Assembly (NCBI GenBank): GCA_937899905.1
Contig: CALCCF010000041.1
Coordinates: 1 to 64,000 of the forward strand
Source of the DNA: an uncultured Phycisphaeraceae bacterium
Lineage (GTDB): Bacteria > Planctomycetota > Phycisphaerae > Phycisphaerales > UBA1924
DNA: 64,000 nt
Direction of reading: 5' to 3'
In this document: positions 34,281-43,441 of the stretch, piece by piece
Layout of the letters: each line of letters opens with the position of its first letter
Numbering within the stretch: the first letter of the stretch is position 1
Program-made: the position numbers and the translations under genes
Notes under the pieces: generated by a model
What the model saw: only the letters and a program-made list of their open reading frames with translations
Database searches by the model: none
Told to the model about the DNA's origin: nothing

Positions 34281-35113
34281 GGCGCACCCCCGGTCGTCGC
34301 GGGCTCCGGCTCATCTGCGTCGATGGGCGACTCGTCCTCGACAAACTCGGGCGCCGTCGAGGCGTCGTCCAGGATGCGCAGCCCGTTGCCGCCCATAGCG
34401 ACATGGAGCGCGCTCATCTCGGCGAATAGGGCCACGACATGCTGGTTGAATTCCCGGGACTCTCGCTTTTTCAGGCCTGGTGGTGTGCGGATCTCGGCCT
34501 TCAGGGCGTACTCCCCCTCCGAGGGTGGTGGGTCTGCCGGCCAGCCCACTGGCGCGCCATCAGGCCACAGCGGGCCGAAGAATTGGGGAGGCCAATTGAT
34601 ATCTTTGCTCCGACCGTGTTCGGCGAAGAGCAACTCATAGTCTTGACGTATTCCGTGACACACAGCTTTCTCGAAACCAGACTCGCCACGGTCCGCAAAT
34701 CTTGCAGCGTCACCAGCAGAATACACGGCTCCTCGCATGGCGTCACGCAGAGTCTCAGGATGCCAGTCTGTGTTCTTTAGTACGCGTTTCTCTACAGCAT
34801 GAGGGTTCGCGTTTCCTTGTCGCTCAATCTCGTGTGACGCTGAGTAAACTGCAATGAGTCCCTTAGCGACAAATGACACAGCTTCAATGGCAGACCCAAT
34901 CAGATCGTCATTGCTATGGGCATAGGTTCCGGGAAACTGTTCGGCGTGTTCAATGGCCCTCTCGGCCCAATTAATGTGTTCTTCTGGTACCTCGCTCCAC
35001 ACAGAACTGAAAAGCGGTTGTAATCGCCTTCCACAGCGGGCGGCCAATGCCACCTGCGCGGCAACAGGCAACCGTTCTAATTCATCCGAGGTGGGGAGTT
35101 GTTGTCGGTCCAT
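34277..35113 (-). CDS. Hypothetical protein, 278 residues, lower GC than neighbours
   Basis: Unrecognised, apparently cytoplasmic and partly helical. Features include VAAQVALAARCGRRLQPLFSS near the N-terminus, a central segment with DWHPETLRDAMRGAVYSAGDAARF, and the aromatic motif FGPLWPDGAPVGWP around residues 185-198. The 5' two-thirds (about 34600-35110) is visibly richer in A and T than the surrounding genes, which suggests horizontal gain. It starts 28 bp after glyA on the same strand without a clear ribosome binding site and is coupled to the 179-residue gene by an ATGA overlap. A two-component accessory system is possible, but nothing identifies its function. Confidence 0.62.
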   Translation of the reverse strand: MDRQQLPTSDELERLPVAAQVALAARCGRRLQPLFSSVWSEVPEEHINWAERAIEHAEQFPGTYAHSNDDLIGSAIEAVSFVAKGLIAVYSASHEIERQGNANPHAVEKRVLKNTDWHPETLRDAMRGAVYSAGDAARFADRGESGFEKAVCHGIRQDYELLFAEHGRSKDINWPPQFFGPLWPDGAPVGWPADPPPSEGEYALKAEIRTPPGLKKRESREFNQHVVALFAEMSALHVAMGGNGLRILDDASTAPEFVEDESPIDADEPEPATTGGAP

Positions 35114-35141
35114 CTATAAATTCTAGTCGCAGTCGTCGCAC

Positions 35142-36458
35142 TTAATTGTGCCCCGGCAGCGGGAACCCGCCACACAACTGCCGCACTTCTTCACGCACGG
35201 CCGACGCCTCGGCGTCGAGCTCGGCCTCGCCCTTGAGCCCTGCGGTCAGCACGCGGTCGATGAAGGCGGCGACCTGGCGCATCTCGGCCTCGCCGAAGCC
35301 GCGGGTCGTCACGGCGCACGCGCCCAGGCGGATGCCGCTGGTGACCTTCGGCGGGCGCGGGTCCTGGGGCACGCCGTTCTTGTTGCAGATCAGGCCGCCC
35401 CGCTCGAGCCAGACCTCCGCGTCGGCGCCGGTGAGCTCGGCGTCCTTCGTACGCAGGTCGACCAGCATGACGTGGTTGTCGGTGCCGCCGCTGGTGATGC
35501 GGTAGCCGTGCTCGACCAGCGCGGCGGCGAGCGTCCGCGCGTTGGCGACGACCTGCTGCACGTAGGCCCTGAACTCGGGCTTGAGCGCCTCGCCGAACGC
35601 GACGGCCTTGGCGGTGACGATGTGCATGAGCGGGCCGCCCTGCGTGCCGGGGAAGACGGCGCGGTTGAGCTTCTTGATCATGTCCTCTTCGTTCGTGAGG
35701 ATCAGGCCGCCGCGGGGGCCGCGGAGCGATTTGTGCGTGGTCGTCGTCACGAGGTGCGCGTGGGGAAACGGCGACGGGTGCGCCCCGCCGGCGACCAGCC
35801 CGGCGATGTGCGCGATGTCGGCGAAGAGCAGCGCGCCGACCTCGTCGGCGATCTCGCGGAACCGCTTGAAGTCGATGACGCGCGGGTAGGCCGAGTACCC
35901 GCACATGAGGACCTTGGGCTTGTGCTCGCGGCAAACCTCGGCGACCTTGTCATAGTCGATCTGCTCGAACTCCGGGTGGCTCTCGTCATAGTGCAGCGGG
36001 TAGTGCACGGGGTTGAACCACTTGCCGCTCATGTTGACCTTCAGCCCGTGGCTCAGGTGCCCGCCGTCGGCGAGCACGAGCGAGGCGAAAGTGTCGCCGG
36101 GCTTGAGCAGCGCGAGGAACGCGGCGGCGTTGGCCTGCGCGCCCGAGTGGGGCTGCACGTTGGCGTAGTTGCAGCCGAAGAGTTCCTTGGCCCGGTCGAT
36201 CGCCAACTGCTCGACGGCGTCGTGGTGCACGCAGCCGCCGTAGTAGCGGGCGCTCGGATAGCCCTCGGCGTACTTGTTGGTCATGCACGAGCCCGCGGCG
36301 GCCATGACCGCCGGCGACGCGTGGTTCTCGCTGGCGATCAGCTCGATGGTCGTGGCCTGCCGCTCGGCCTCGGCGTCGAGGATGGCGGCGACATCGGGAT
36401 CCTGGCCGCGGATGAGATCGACGCCGGCGTCATGAACGGAGTGCTGGGCTGTGGTCAT
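35142..36458 (-). CDS. glyA: Serine hydroxymethyltransferase
   Basis: Interconverts serine and glycine with tetrahydrofolate, using PLP. The 438-residue product has [20 protein letters not shown] at the N-terminus, [16 protein letters not shown], the PLP-lysine motif [15 protein letters not shown], and [16 protein letters not shown] near the end, all classical. I chose ATG 36458 ([12 protein letters not shown]); the frame stays open far upstream to 37190, but that part is antisense to the aldehyde dehydrogenase gene. The two genes diverge with only 36 bp between starts. No folate or glycine riboswitch is visible. Confidence 0.95.
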   Translation of the reverse strand: MTTAQHSVHDAGVDLIRGQDPDVAAILDAEAERQATTIELIASENHASPAVMAAAGSCMTNKYAEGYPSARYYGGCVHHDAVEQLAIDRAKELFGCNYANVQPHSGAQANAAAFLALLKPGDTFASLVLADGGHLSHGLKVNMSGKWFNPVHYPLHYDESHPEFEQIDYDKVAEVCREHKPKVLMCGYSAYPRVIDFKRFREIADEVGALLFADIAHIAGLVAGGAHPSPFPHAHLVTTTTHKSLRGPRGGLILTNEEDMIKKLNRAVFPGTQGGPLMHIVTAKAVAFGEALKPEFRAYVQQVVANARTLAAALVEHGYRITSGGTDNHVMLVDLRTKDAELTGADAEVWLERGGLICNKNGVPQDPRPPKVTSGIRLGACAVTTRGFGEAEMRQVAAFIDRVLTAGLKGEAELDAEASAVREEVRQLCGGFPLPGHN

Positions 36459-36494
36459 GGCCCAGTATAGGTTTGGGGGCTCTACAGTGGCCCC

Positions 36495-37994
36495 ATGGCC
36501 GACCACGCCGGGACCATCCCCAAGACCAACTCCAAGGCGGAGGCGAACACCCGCCACGAGGTCCGCAACTGGATCGGTGGCGAGGCCCGGGTGGCGGCCG
36601 GCACGATCGAGAACACCGACCCGGCGACCGGCGCGGCGATCGGCCCCGTGCCCGATAGTGCTCCTGACGATGTCGATGTGGCGGTGGCAACCGCGACCGC
36701 GGCATTCGAGGGCTGGGCCGGCCTCTCGGGCGAAGACCGCGGTGCCATGCTGCACGACCTGGCCGACGCCGTCGAGGCCGACCTCGACCGCTTCGCCCAC
36801 GCCGAGTGCGTCGACAGCGGCAAGCCGATCGCCGTCGCGCGGTCGATCGACATCCCCCGGTCGGTGCGCAACCTCCGGTTCTTCGCCGCCGCCGCGAGCC
36901 AGTACGCCAGCGAGAGCCACGACGTCCCCAGGCAGATGCTGGGCTACACGCTCCGCCAGCCCAAGGGCGTGGTGGGGGCCATCAGCCCGTGGAACCTGCC
37001 GCTGTATTTGTTGACGTGGAAGATCGCGCCGGCGCTCGCGGCCGGCTGCACCGTGGTCGCCAAGCCGAGCGAGCTCACACCGACGACCGCGAGCATGCTG
37101 GGCGAGAAGGCCGGCGAGGCCCTGCCGCCGGGCGTGCTCAACATCGTGCATGGCCGTGGGGAGCCTGCGGGTGCCAGCATCGTGACGCACCCGGGCGTTG
37201 CCGCGATCACGTTCACCGGCTCGACCAAGGTCGGCCGCTGGATCGGCGAGACCTGCGGCCGCGACCTCAAGCCCTGCTCGCTCGAGCTCGGCGGCAAGAA
37301 CCCGTTCGTTGTGTTCGATGACGCCGACATCGCGAAGGTCTCAGAGCATATCGCGCGGGCGGCGTTCAGCAACCAGGGACAGATCTGCCTGTGCGGCTCT
37401 CGCGTGCTCGTGCAGGCCGGCGTGTACGACGCGGTTGTCGAGCGGCTCATCGCGGATGCCAAGGCACTCGTGCCCGGTGATCCGCTCGAACCCGAGACTC
37501 GTTTCGGTGCGCTCGTAAGCCACGACCATCGGGACAAGGTCGCCGGCTACGTCGAGCGGGCTGTCGCCGATGGTGCTCGCGTGCTCGCTGGCGGTGGGGT
37601 GCCCGAGACGTTGCCCGATCGCGTGAGACAAGGCGCCTTCTACCTGCCCACCGTGCTCAATCACGTTCGCCAGGACTGCGCGATCATCCAAGAAGAGGTC
37701 TTCGGTCCCGTGTGCACGGTGCAGAAGTTCGAGACCGAGGCCGAGGCGATCGAACTGGCCAATGGCACGCCCTACGGCCTCGCCGCGAGCGTGTGGACGG
37801 AGAGCCTGACGCGAGCCCACCGCGTGAGCGCCGCCCTCGAAAGCGGCATCGTGTGGGTCAACTGCTGGATGCTCCGCGACCTGCGCACACCCTTTGGCGG
37901 CGTCAAGCAGAGCGGCGTGGGGCGTGAGGGCGGCTGGGAGGCGATGCGGTTCTTCACCGAGCCGAAGAGCGTCACGATCAATCTGGGAGAGTGA
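36495..37994 (+). CDS. Aldehyde dehydrogenase, 2-aminomuconic (hydroxymuconic) semialdehyde dehydrogenase type
   Basis: NAD-dependent ALDH of 499 residues with all family landmarks: [25 protein letters not shown], the general base in LELGGKNP, and the catalytic Cys in [13 protein letters not shown]. The C-terminal [20 protein letters not shown] with [17 protein letters not shown] resembles 2-hydroxymuconic and 2-aminomuconic semialdehyde dehydrogenases. The gene just downstream (3 bp) is a RidA-family gene of the 2-aminomuconate deaminase kind, which supports a place in kynurenine/tryptophan or aminophenol breakdown. No other pathway genes are in the window, so the exact substrate is inference. 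Confidence 0.9.
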   Translation: MADHAGTIPKTNSKAEANTRHEVRNWIGGEARVAAGTIENTDPATGAAIGPVPDSAPDDVDVAVATATAAFEGWAGLSGEDRGAMLHDLADAVEADLDRFAHAECVDSGKPIAVARSIDIPRSVRNLRFFAAAASQYASESHDVPRQMLGYTLRQPKGVVGAISPWNLPLYLLTWKIAPALAAGCTVVAKPSELTPTTASMLGEKAGEALPPGVLNIVHGRGEPAGASIVTHPGVAAITFTGSTKVGRWIGETCGRDLKPCSLELGGKNPFVVFDDADIAKVSEHIARAAFSNQGQICLCGSRVLVQAGVYDAVVERLIADAKALVPGDPLEPETRFGALVSHDHRDKVAGYVERAVADGARVLAGGGVPETLPDRVRQGAFYLPTVLNHVRQDCAIIQEEVFGPVCTVQKFETEAEAIELANGTPYGLAASVWTESLTRAHRVSAALESGIVWVNCWMLRDLRTPFGGVKQSGVGREGGWEAMRFFTEPKSVTINLGE

Positions 37995-37997
37995 GCC

Positions 37998-38441
37998 GTG
38001 TCTGATCAGATATCAACTGATGCCGCACCCAAGCCCGTCGGTGCGTATCCGCATGCACGACGAGTGGGCGATCTGCTCTTCTGCTCCGGCGTGGGCCCGC
38101 GGGCCCCTGGCGAGAACACCGTGCCCGGCGTCACCCTCGACGCGAACGGCGTGATGACCGACTACGACTTCGAGGCGCAATGACGGGCGTGTTTTGCCAA
38201 CATCCGGGCGGTCGTCGAGGCGGGTGGTGCCCGGTTCGAGGACATCGTCGATGTGCAGGTCTACCTGACCGACCTGCCGCGAGACTTCGCGACCTTCAAC
38301 GCGCTGTGGAAGGACTACTTCGCCGGCGAGGGCAAGCCAAACCCGTGCCGCACGACCATCGAGATCAGCCGCCTGCCCCAGGGCGGCAACGCCCCGATCG
38401 CGGTCGAACTCAAGGTGGTCGCCCACATCACCGGCGCGTGA
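37998..38441 (+). pseudogene. RidA-family (2-aminomuconate deaminase-like) gene interrupted by in-frame UGA
   Basis: From GTG 37998 the protein reads SDQISTDAAPKPVGAYPHAR and GVTLDANGVMTDYDFEAQ, then TGA at 38181-38183, then in the same frame RACFANIRAVVEAGGARFED, DVQVYLTDLPRDFATF and PCRTTIEISRLP to a normal stop at 38439-38441. Sequence either side fits one RidA/YjgF protein of about 147 residues. Relatives often have a small residue such as Cys or Thr at the UGA position. Nonsense mutation (TGC to TGA), sequence error, or selenocysteine are possible; the local pattern would be U-R-A-C, a UxxC spacing. I see no convincing selenocysteine insertion hairpin right after the codon. Confidence 0.7.
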
Positions 38442-38471
38442 CGCCGGATTCGCGCCGACCTACCTTCAAGC

Positions 38472-38906
38472 GTGCCCAAGACTCGGACGACAGCCCCGGC
38501 CCAGCAGACGGCCCACCAGCGGACCCGCCGCGACCACGCGAGCGAGGTTGCCGAGGACTACGTCGAAGCGGTGGCGGATCTGATCGATCGATCCGGCGAG
38601 TGCCGCGTTCGTGATCTCGCCGAGCGTTTCGGGGTCAGCCACGTGACCGTCGTTCGGACGGTGGGACGCCTGCAGGCCGACGGGCTGGTGACGACCGAGC
38701 CCTACAAGCCCATCGGGCTGACCGCGAAGGGGCGCCGCCTCGCCAAGGCCTGCCGGGAGCGTCACGAGACGGTGTATCGGTTCCTGCTGGCCATCGGCGT
38801 ACCCGCGAAGGTGGCCGCGGTCGACGCCGAGGGCCTGGAGCACCACGTCAGCAAGGCGACGCTGGACCGCTTCAGAGCGATAACGAGCAGATCTGGCAAT
38901 TCTTAA
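38472..38906 (+). CDS. mntR: Manganese-responsive transcriptional regulator, DtxR/MntR family
   Basis: A 144-residue DtxR-family repressor: winged helix with RVRDLAERFGVSHVTVVRTVGRL and LTAKGRRLAKACRERHETVYRFL, then AVDAEGLEHHVSKATLDRF with the metal ligands (Glu, His, His). The N-terminal REDH-like arm (RTRRDHASEVAEDYVEAVADL) matches the E. coli MntR subgroup. It precedes a manganese-type ABC transporter, and a palindrome similar to the MntR operator lies between them at 38956-38977. Start codon is GTG. It normally represses uptake when Mn(II) is sufficient. Confidence 0.88.
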   Translation: MPKTRTTAPAQQTAHQRTRRDHASEVAEDYVEAVADLIDRSGECRVRDLAERFGVSHVTVVRTVGRLQADGLVTTEPYKPIGLTAKGRRLAKACRERHETVYRFLLAIGVPAKVAAVDAEGLEHHVSKATLDRFRAITSRSGNS

Positions 38907-38955
38907 ATCTAACCCGGGCGGCTGTCTCACGTTGGCGTGCGTACGATCGATGAAA

Positions 38956-38977
38956 AATGTAGCTTTGGCTACTGATT
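38956..38977. promoter_or_regulatory. Candidate MntR operator
   Basis: GTAGCTTTGGCTAC (38959-38972) is a perfect 5-bp inverted repeat around TTTG, flanked by AT-rich bases. It has the TAGC-N4-GCTA layout of the E. coli MntR box. It sits 37 bp before the start of the manganese-binding protein gene and 53 bp after mntR, where an operator for the transporter is expected. Confidence 0.6.
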
Positions 38978-39008
38978 TGGTGTGGCCCGGATCCTCGAAG
39001 GAGTACCC

Positions 39009-39995
39009 ATGACTCGTGTCCTGCTCTGTCTCGGTGCGTTGTGCCTGCTCTCTCTGGCCTGCTGCGGTTCCTCTGAGCCCGCGAGCGACGAGCGGCCCGC
39101 GACATCGTCCGACGGGCCGATCAAGATCGTCGCCACCATCGGCATGATCGGCGACATCGTCGAGCGTGTGGCGGGCGATAGGGCCCAGGTTGAGGTGCTC
39201 ATCGGGCCAGGCATCGATCCCCACCTGTACCAGCCCACGCGCGGTGACATGGAATCGCTGCTCGCGGCGGACATGGTCTTCTACAACGGCCTGCTTCTCG
39301 AGGGTCGGATGACAGACGCGCTCGTGCGTGCGGCTACTGCCAACCGCGGCGTGTTCGCCGTGACCGAGCTCCTCGATCCGGGCACGCTCTTGGAAGCCGC
39401 GGACTATGAGGGGGCGAGTGACCCGCACGTCTGGATGGACCCCACGGCTTGGACCAAGGCCGTCGAGGTCATCCGCGATCGCCTCATCGAGCGCGACCCC
39501 GATGGGCGGACCTTGTTCGAGTCCAACGCGACGGCGCTGATCGAGGAACTGGCGACGCTCGATGAGTACTGCCAGCGCGTCCTGGGCTCCGTGCCCGAGG
39601 GCGAACGCGTCATCATCAGCGCCCACGACGCCTTCGGCTACTTTGGCCGACGCTACGGCTACGAGGTCCTAGGCATCCAGGGCCTCTCGACCGCGAGCGA
39701 AGCGGGCGTCCGCGACATCGAGCGCCTCGTCGACACCCTTGTGGATCGCAACATCGGCGCCGTGTTCGTGGAGTCGACGGTATCGGACCGCAACGTTGAG
39801 GCGCTCATCGCTGGCGCTGCCGCCCGCGGCCATACGGTTTCCATCGGCGGCGAACTCTTCAGCGATGCGCTCGGGCCGGCCGGCACGTACGAGGGCACGT
39901 ACATTGGCATGATCGATCACAACGCGACCACCATCGCGCGCGGCCTTGGCGGTGAAGCGCCCGAGGACGGCATGCAGGGCAAGCTCACGCCATGA
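39009..39995 (+). CDS. Metal (Mn/Zn) ABC transporter substrate-binding lipoprotein
   Basis: A 328-residue cluster A-I metal-binding protein. The signal peptide ends in a lipobox-like LSLACCGSS, so it is likely a lipoprotein. Metal-ligand motifs are in order: DPHLYQPTRGD, SDPHVWMDP, IGAVFVESTVSD and IGMIDHNATTI (His, His, Glu, Asp), the set seen in MntC/PsaA/TroA-type proteins. No His-rich loop typical of zinc carriers is present, favouring manganese. AAGGAG five bases before ATG 39009 fixes the start. The stop overlaps the ATPase gene start as ATGA. Confidence 0.9.
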   Translation: MTRVLLCLGALCLLSLACCGSSEPASDERPATSSDGPIKIVATIGMIGDIVERVAGDRAQVEVLIGPGIDPHLYQPTRGDMESLLAADMVFYNGLLLEGRMTDALVRAATANRGVFAVTELLDPGTLLEAADYEGASDPHVWMDPTAWTKAVEVIRDRLIERDPDGRTLFESNATALIEELATLDEYCQRVLGSVPEGERVIISAHDAFGYFGRRYGYEVLGIQGLSTASEAGVRDIERLVDTLVDRNIGAVFVESTVSDRNVEALIAGAAARGHTVSIGGELFSDALGPAGTYEGTYIGMIDHNATTIARGLGGEAPEDGMQGKLTP

Positions 39996-40825
39996 CCACC
40001 GGCGTCGTCCATCCCGGCCACCTGCCCGAGAGCCTGGCGGGCCTCCCCGAGCACTCGCCGGACAGCCCGCTCTCGATCCACGCGATGACGGTGGCCTACC
40101 AACGCAAGCCCGTGCTCTGGGACGTCGACTACGACGCGCCCGCGCGCAGCCTGGTGGCCATCGTCGGGCCCAACGGCGCCGGCAAGAGCACGCTGATCAA
40201 GGCCGCGCTGGGGCTCGTGCCCCGGGCGACGGGCCTGGTCGAGTTCTGGGGCGAGCCGTTCAAGCGCGTGCGCGACCGAGTGGCGTACGTGCCCCAGCGC
40301 GAGAGCGTCGACTGGACGTTCCCGGTGAGCGCCTTAGATGTGGTCTGCATGGGTCGCTACCGGCGTGTTGGCTGGTGCCGGCCGGTGGGGCGCGCACACC
40401 GCGATGCGGCCATGGCCTGCCTCGAGCGCGTCGGCCTGGTCGATCTGGCCCGCCGGCAGATCAGCCAACTCTCGGGCGGGCAGCAGCAGCGTGTCTTCTT
40501 AGCGCGCGCACTGGCGCAGGAGGCCGACCTGTACATCATGGACGAGCCCTTCGCGGGCGTCGATGCCGCGACGGAGCGCGCGATCGTGGAGCTCCTGGCC
40601 GAGTTGCGCGACGCAGGCAAGACCGCGCTGGTCGTGCACCACGATCTGCAGACCGTACCGCAGTACTTCGACCAGGCGCTGCTGCTGAACATGCGTGTGG
40701 TCGCGGCGGGCGCCATCGATGAGGTGTTTACGCAGCACAACCTACAGAAGACCTACGGCGGCAAGTTAACCCTGCTCAGCGAGGCGGCCGAGGCCATCGC
40801 GCGTTCGGATCTCCGGGTGCGATAG
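39992..40825 (+). CDS. Metal ABC transporter ATP-binding protein
   Basis: The 277-residue ATPase shows Walker A GPNGAGKST, Q-loop VAYVPQRESVDWTFPV, the ABC signature LSGGQQQR, Walker B LYIMDEPFAGVD and the switch histidine in LVVHHDL. QRESVDWTFPVSA is typical of manganese/zinc importers (MntB/SitB/TroB). It overlaps the binding-protein gene by 4 bp, and the first permease starts at the next base after its stop, so the operon is tightly packed. Confidence 0.92.
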   Translation: MTTGVVHPGHLPESLAGLPEHSPDSPLSIHAMTVAYQRKPVLWDVDYDAPARSLVAIVGPNGAGKSTLIKAALGLVPRATGLVEFWGEPFKRVRDRVAYVPQRESVDWTFPVSALDVVCMGRYRRVGWCRPVGRAHRDAAMACLERVGLVDLARRQISQLSGGQQQRVFLARALAQEADLYIMDEPFAGVDAATERAIVELLAELRDAGKTALVVHHDLQTVPQYFDQALLLNMRVVAAGAIDEVFTQHNLQKTYGGKLTLLSEAAEAIARSDLRVR

Positions 40826-42157
40826 GTGTCGACGACGGGATCACAGCCCGGACTCGTTCGCGAAGCCGTCGAGGTGCTCACCTTCCAGGCGGGGTACAAC
40901 ACCAACGCGGTGCTCGCTGGCTCGGCCATGCTCGGGCTTGCCGCGGGCGTAGTGGGGGTGCTCGCGTTACTGCGTCGTCGTTCGCTAGTGGCCGATGCGA
41001 TCGGCCATGCCACGCTTCCCGGCGTGGTGGCGGCGTTCCTCGTAGCGGTTGCGCTCGGGGGCACCGGTCGTTCGTTGCCGGTCCTGCTGCTCGGTGCCGC
41101 AATCAACGGCATGGCTGCGGTGGGCTGCATCTTTGCGATCCTCAGGTACACGCGATTGCGCGAGGACGCGGCGATCGGCATCGTGCTGGGCGTCTTCTTT
41201 GGCGTCGGCGTTGTGATGCTGAGCTATGTCCAGGACCCGGCGAACACCGGTGGGGCGTCGCCCGCCGGGCTGCACCACTTCATCTACGGCCAGACCGCCG
41301 CCATGCGCGCGGGAGACGCGATGTTCATGGCCGTGCTGGCGGTCGTCGCGGTTGCTGTCGTTTTGACGCTGTTCAAGGAACTCGCGCTCGGGGCCTTCAA
41401 CGCCGACTTTGCGCGCGTGCTTGGCTACCACGTCGGCGTGCTCGACGCGATTGTGCTCGGCCTGATCGTGCTCGTCACCGTTGCGGGCCTGCAGGCGGTC
41501 GGGCTCATCCTGGTGGTCGCGCTTCTGGTCATACCGCCGGTGACCGCGCGTCTTTGGACGGACCGGCTCGTGCCGCTCGTGTTCATCGCGGGCGTTGTTG
41601 GCTTGTGCACGGGTTTCGTTGGCGCGGCGGTGAGCGCGGTGCTACCGCGCACGCCGGCGGGCTCGGTGATCGTGCTGTGCGGCGGTGCGGTGTTCGTGCT
41701 CAGCCTGCTCGTGGCGCCGCGGCACGGAGCTATTGCGACCGCTGGCCGGCGTATCGCCCAGCGGCTGCGCATCGCGGGCGATCACTTCCTCGAGGCGGCG
41801 TACGAGCACCGGGTCTCCAGGCGTGGCGAGACCGCCATCCCCCAGCGCACGGTGGACGCGATGCAGCGACTGTGGGGTTGGCCGGTATGGATGCGACCAC
41901 TCGTTCTCGGCGGCTTGCAACGCCGTGGCCTGATGCGCCGGACCGAGGCTGGCTTTGAGCTGACCGAGCCGGGGATCGCCAGCGGCGCGCGCATCGCTCG
42001 CAATCACCGCCTCTGGGAGCAGTATTTGCTCCGGTACGCCGATATCGCGCCCGGGCACGTCGATTGGTCGACCGACATGGTCGAGCACGTGCTGAGCCCG
42101 GAGCTGGTCGCGGAGCTCGAAGCGGCGCTGGCAGACGGTGGGAGCGAGAACACATGA
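40826..42157 (+). CDS. Metal ABC transporter permease with DtxR/MntR-like C-terminal extension (1)
   Basis: A 443-residue permease starting with GTG directly after the ATPase stop. About residues 20-300 hold eight or so membrane segments of the ABC-3 family (RRRSLVADAIGHATLPGV, GYHVGVLDAIVLGLIVLVTVAGLQAVG). The last 130 residues are cytoplasmic and resemble a DtxR-family wing plus metal-binding region: LQRRGLMRRTEAGFELTEPGI, HRLWEQYLL, then DMVEHVLSPELVAELE. Ordinary permeases stop near residue 290, so this is a fusion. The extension could sense metal and gate transport; that is inference. The stop overlaps the next permease start (ATGA). Confidence 0.88.
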   Translation: MSTTGSQPGLVREAVEVLTFQAGYNTNAVLAGSAMLGLAAGVVGVLALLRRRSLVADAIGHATLPGVVAAFLVAVALGGTGRSLPVLLLGAAINGMAAVGCIFAILRYTRLREDAAIGIVLGVFFGVGVVMLSYVQDPANTGGASPAGLHHFIYGQTAAMRAGDAMFMAVLAVVAVAVVLTLFKELALGAFNADFARVLGYHVGVLDAIVLGLIVLVTVAGLQAVGLILVVALLVIPPVTARLWTDRLVPLVFIAGVVGLCTGFVGAAVSAVLPRTPAGSVIVLCGGAVFVLSLLVAPRHGAIATAGRRIAQRLRIAGDHFLEAAYEHRVSRRGETAIPQRTVDAMQRLWGWPVWMRPLVLGGLQRRGLMRRTEAGFELTEPGIASGARIARNHRLWEQYLLRYADIAPGHVDWSTDMVEHVLSPELVAELEAALADGGSENT

Positions 42158-43425
42158 TGCTCTCCCCGGCTCTCGATCTCTTCCCGCTTCTCGCGGCGAT
42201 CCTCGCGGCGGTGTGCTGTGCGTTGCTGGGCAACTTTCTGGTGCTGCGACGGATCAGCCTGATGGGCGATGCGATGAGCCACAGCGTGCTGCCCGGCCTC
42301 GTGATCGCGTTCCTGATCACCGGGTCGCGCTCGGCTCCGGTGATGTTCGTGGGTGCCGCGTTGGCGGGGATCGCGACGGTGGTGCTGGTCGAGCTCATCA
42401 AGCGGCTCGGACGCGTCGAGCCCGGGGCGGCCATGGGGGTGGTGTTCAGCGTGCTGTTCGCGCTTGGTGTGCTGCTCATAGAGCGAGCCGCGCGCAATAC
42501 GGAGCTCGATGCCGACTGCGTGCTGCACGGGCAGCTCGAGTCCCTGGTGTGGGATGGCCCGTCGTCGTGGTCGGCTTTGGGCTTGAGCGAAGTAATCCAG
42601 GCCGCGCCGCCGTCGATCTGGACGCTCGTGATCACCTGCGTGCTGGCGATTTTGCTGGTTGTCGTGCTCTTCAAGGAGCTCAGGCTTGCCGCGTTCGACC
42701 CGGCCTTCGGAACATCGCAGGGTTTCAGCGCTACGGCTTTGCATTACGTGCTGATGGTCTTCGTCGCGGGCGCGACAGTGGCCGCGTTCGAGGCCGTGGG
42801 CTCGATCCTCGTGATTGCGATGCTGATCGTGCCGGCATCCATCGCACGCCTGTTGACCGATCGGCTGGCGAGCCAGATCATGGTCAGCGTTGTCGCGGCG
42901 ATCGCGGCCGCGGTGTCGGGGTACATCGGTTCGTTCGCGATCCCCGATGCTCTGGGTGTGACCGAGGTCAATGCTGCGGGGTCGATGACCGTGGTGCTCG
43001 GGCTGATCCTCGTCGCCGCCGCCGCGCTTGGGCCGAGGTATGGGGTGCTGGCGTCCATTGTCCGGCGAGGCAGGATGGCCCGACGCATCGCTCTAGACAA
43101 CCTGCTCGCGAGCGTGTTCCGCGCCGAGGAACGAGGCAGATCAGTTTCGGCTGCGGTGCGATCGTCGACGCTTGCACGAGCACGGAGGCGGGGATTCGTT
43201 AAACCAGATGCGGTCGAGCTCACCGAGACCGGGCGCGCCGCCGCGGCGGCCGTCGTGCGCCGGCACCGGATGTGGGAGTCGTACCTCGTCGACGAGGCGG
43301 GCCTCGCGCAGGACCACGTGCACGCGCCCGCGGAACAGCTCGAGCACCTCATGGACACGACGCCAAACGAATCGACCGGGCGTGATCCTCACGGTCGGCC
43401 GATTCCTGGCACTTCCTCGGATTAG
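42154..43425 (+). CDS. Metal ABC transporter permease with DtxR/MntR-like C-terminal extension (2)
   Basis: Second ABC-3 family permease, 423 residues, beginning MMLSPALDLFPLLAA at 42154 and overlapping the previous stop. LVLRRISLMGDAMSHSVLPG and FVAGATVAAFEAVGSILVIAML are family landmarks. Like its neighbour it has a C-terminal cytoplasmic extension of about 120 residues with RARRRGFVKPDAVELTETGR, HRMWESYLVDEAGL, then AEQLEHLMD, again DtxR-like. Two different permeases imply a heterodimeric channel. It ends 16 bp from the convergent pckA stop with no terminator hairpin visible between them. Confidence 0.87.
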   Translation: MMLSPALDLFPLLAAILAAVCCALLGNFLVLRRISLMGDAMSHSVLPGLVIAFLITGSRSAPVMFVGAALAGIATVVLVELIKRLGRVEPGAAMGVVFSVLFALGVLLIERAARNTELDADCVLHGQLESLVWDGPSSWSALGLSEVIQAAPPSIWTLVITCVLAILLVVVLFKELRLAAFDPAFGTSQGFSATALHYVLMVFVAGATVAAFEAVGSILVIAMLIVPASIARLLTDRLASQIMVSVVAAIAAAVSGYIGSFAIPDALGVTEVNAAGSMTVVLGLILVAAAALGPRYGVLASIVRRGRMARRIALDNLLASVFRAEERGRSVSAAVRSSTLARARRRGFVKPDAVELTETGRAAAAAVVRRHRMWESYLVDEAGLAQDHVHAPAEQLEHLMDTTPNESTGRDPHGRPIPGTSSD

Positions 43426-43441
43426 CCGATGCTCGCGCGAA

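Noticed and set aside
36459..37190. N-terminal extension of glyA to 37190
   Set aside because: It is antisense to the aldehyde dehydrogenase gene and adds more than 240 residues with no similarity to serine hydroxymethyltransferases; family members start at MTTAQ-like sequence.
38184..38240. Selenocysteine insertion element after the RidA UGA
   Set aside because: The only clear stem starts about 20 nt after the codon with a 19-nt loop and lacks the placement and apical loop expected for bacterial elements, so Sec decoding is kept only as a possibility.
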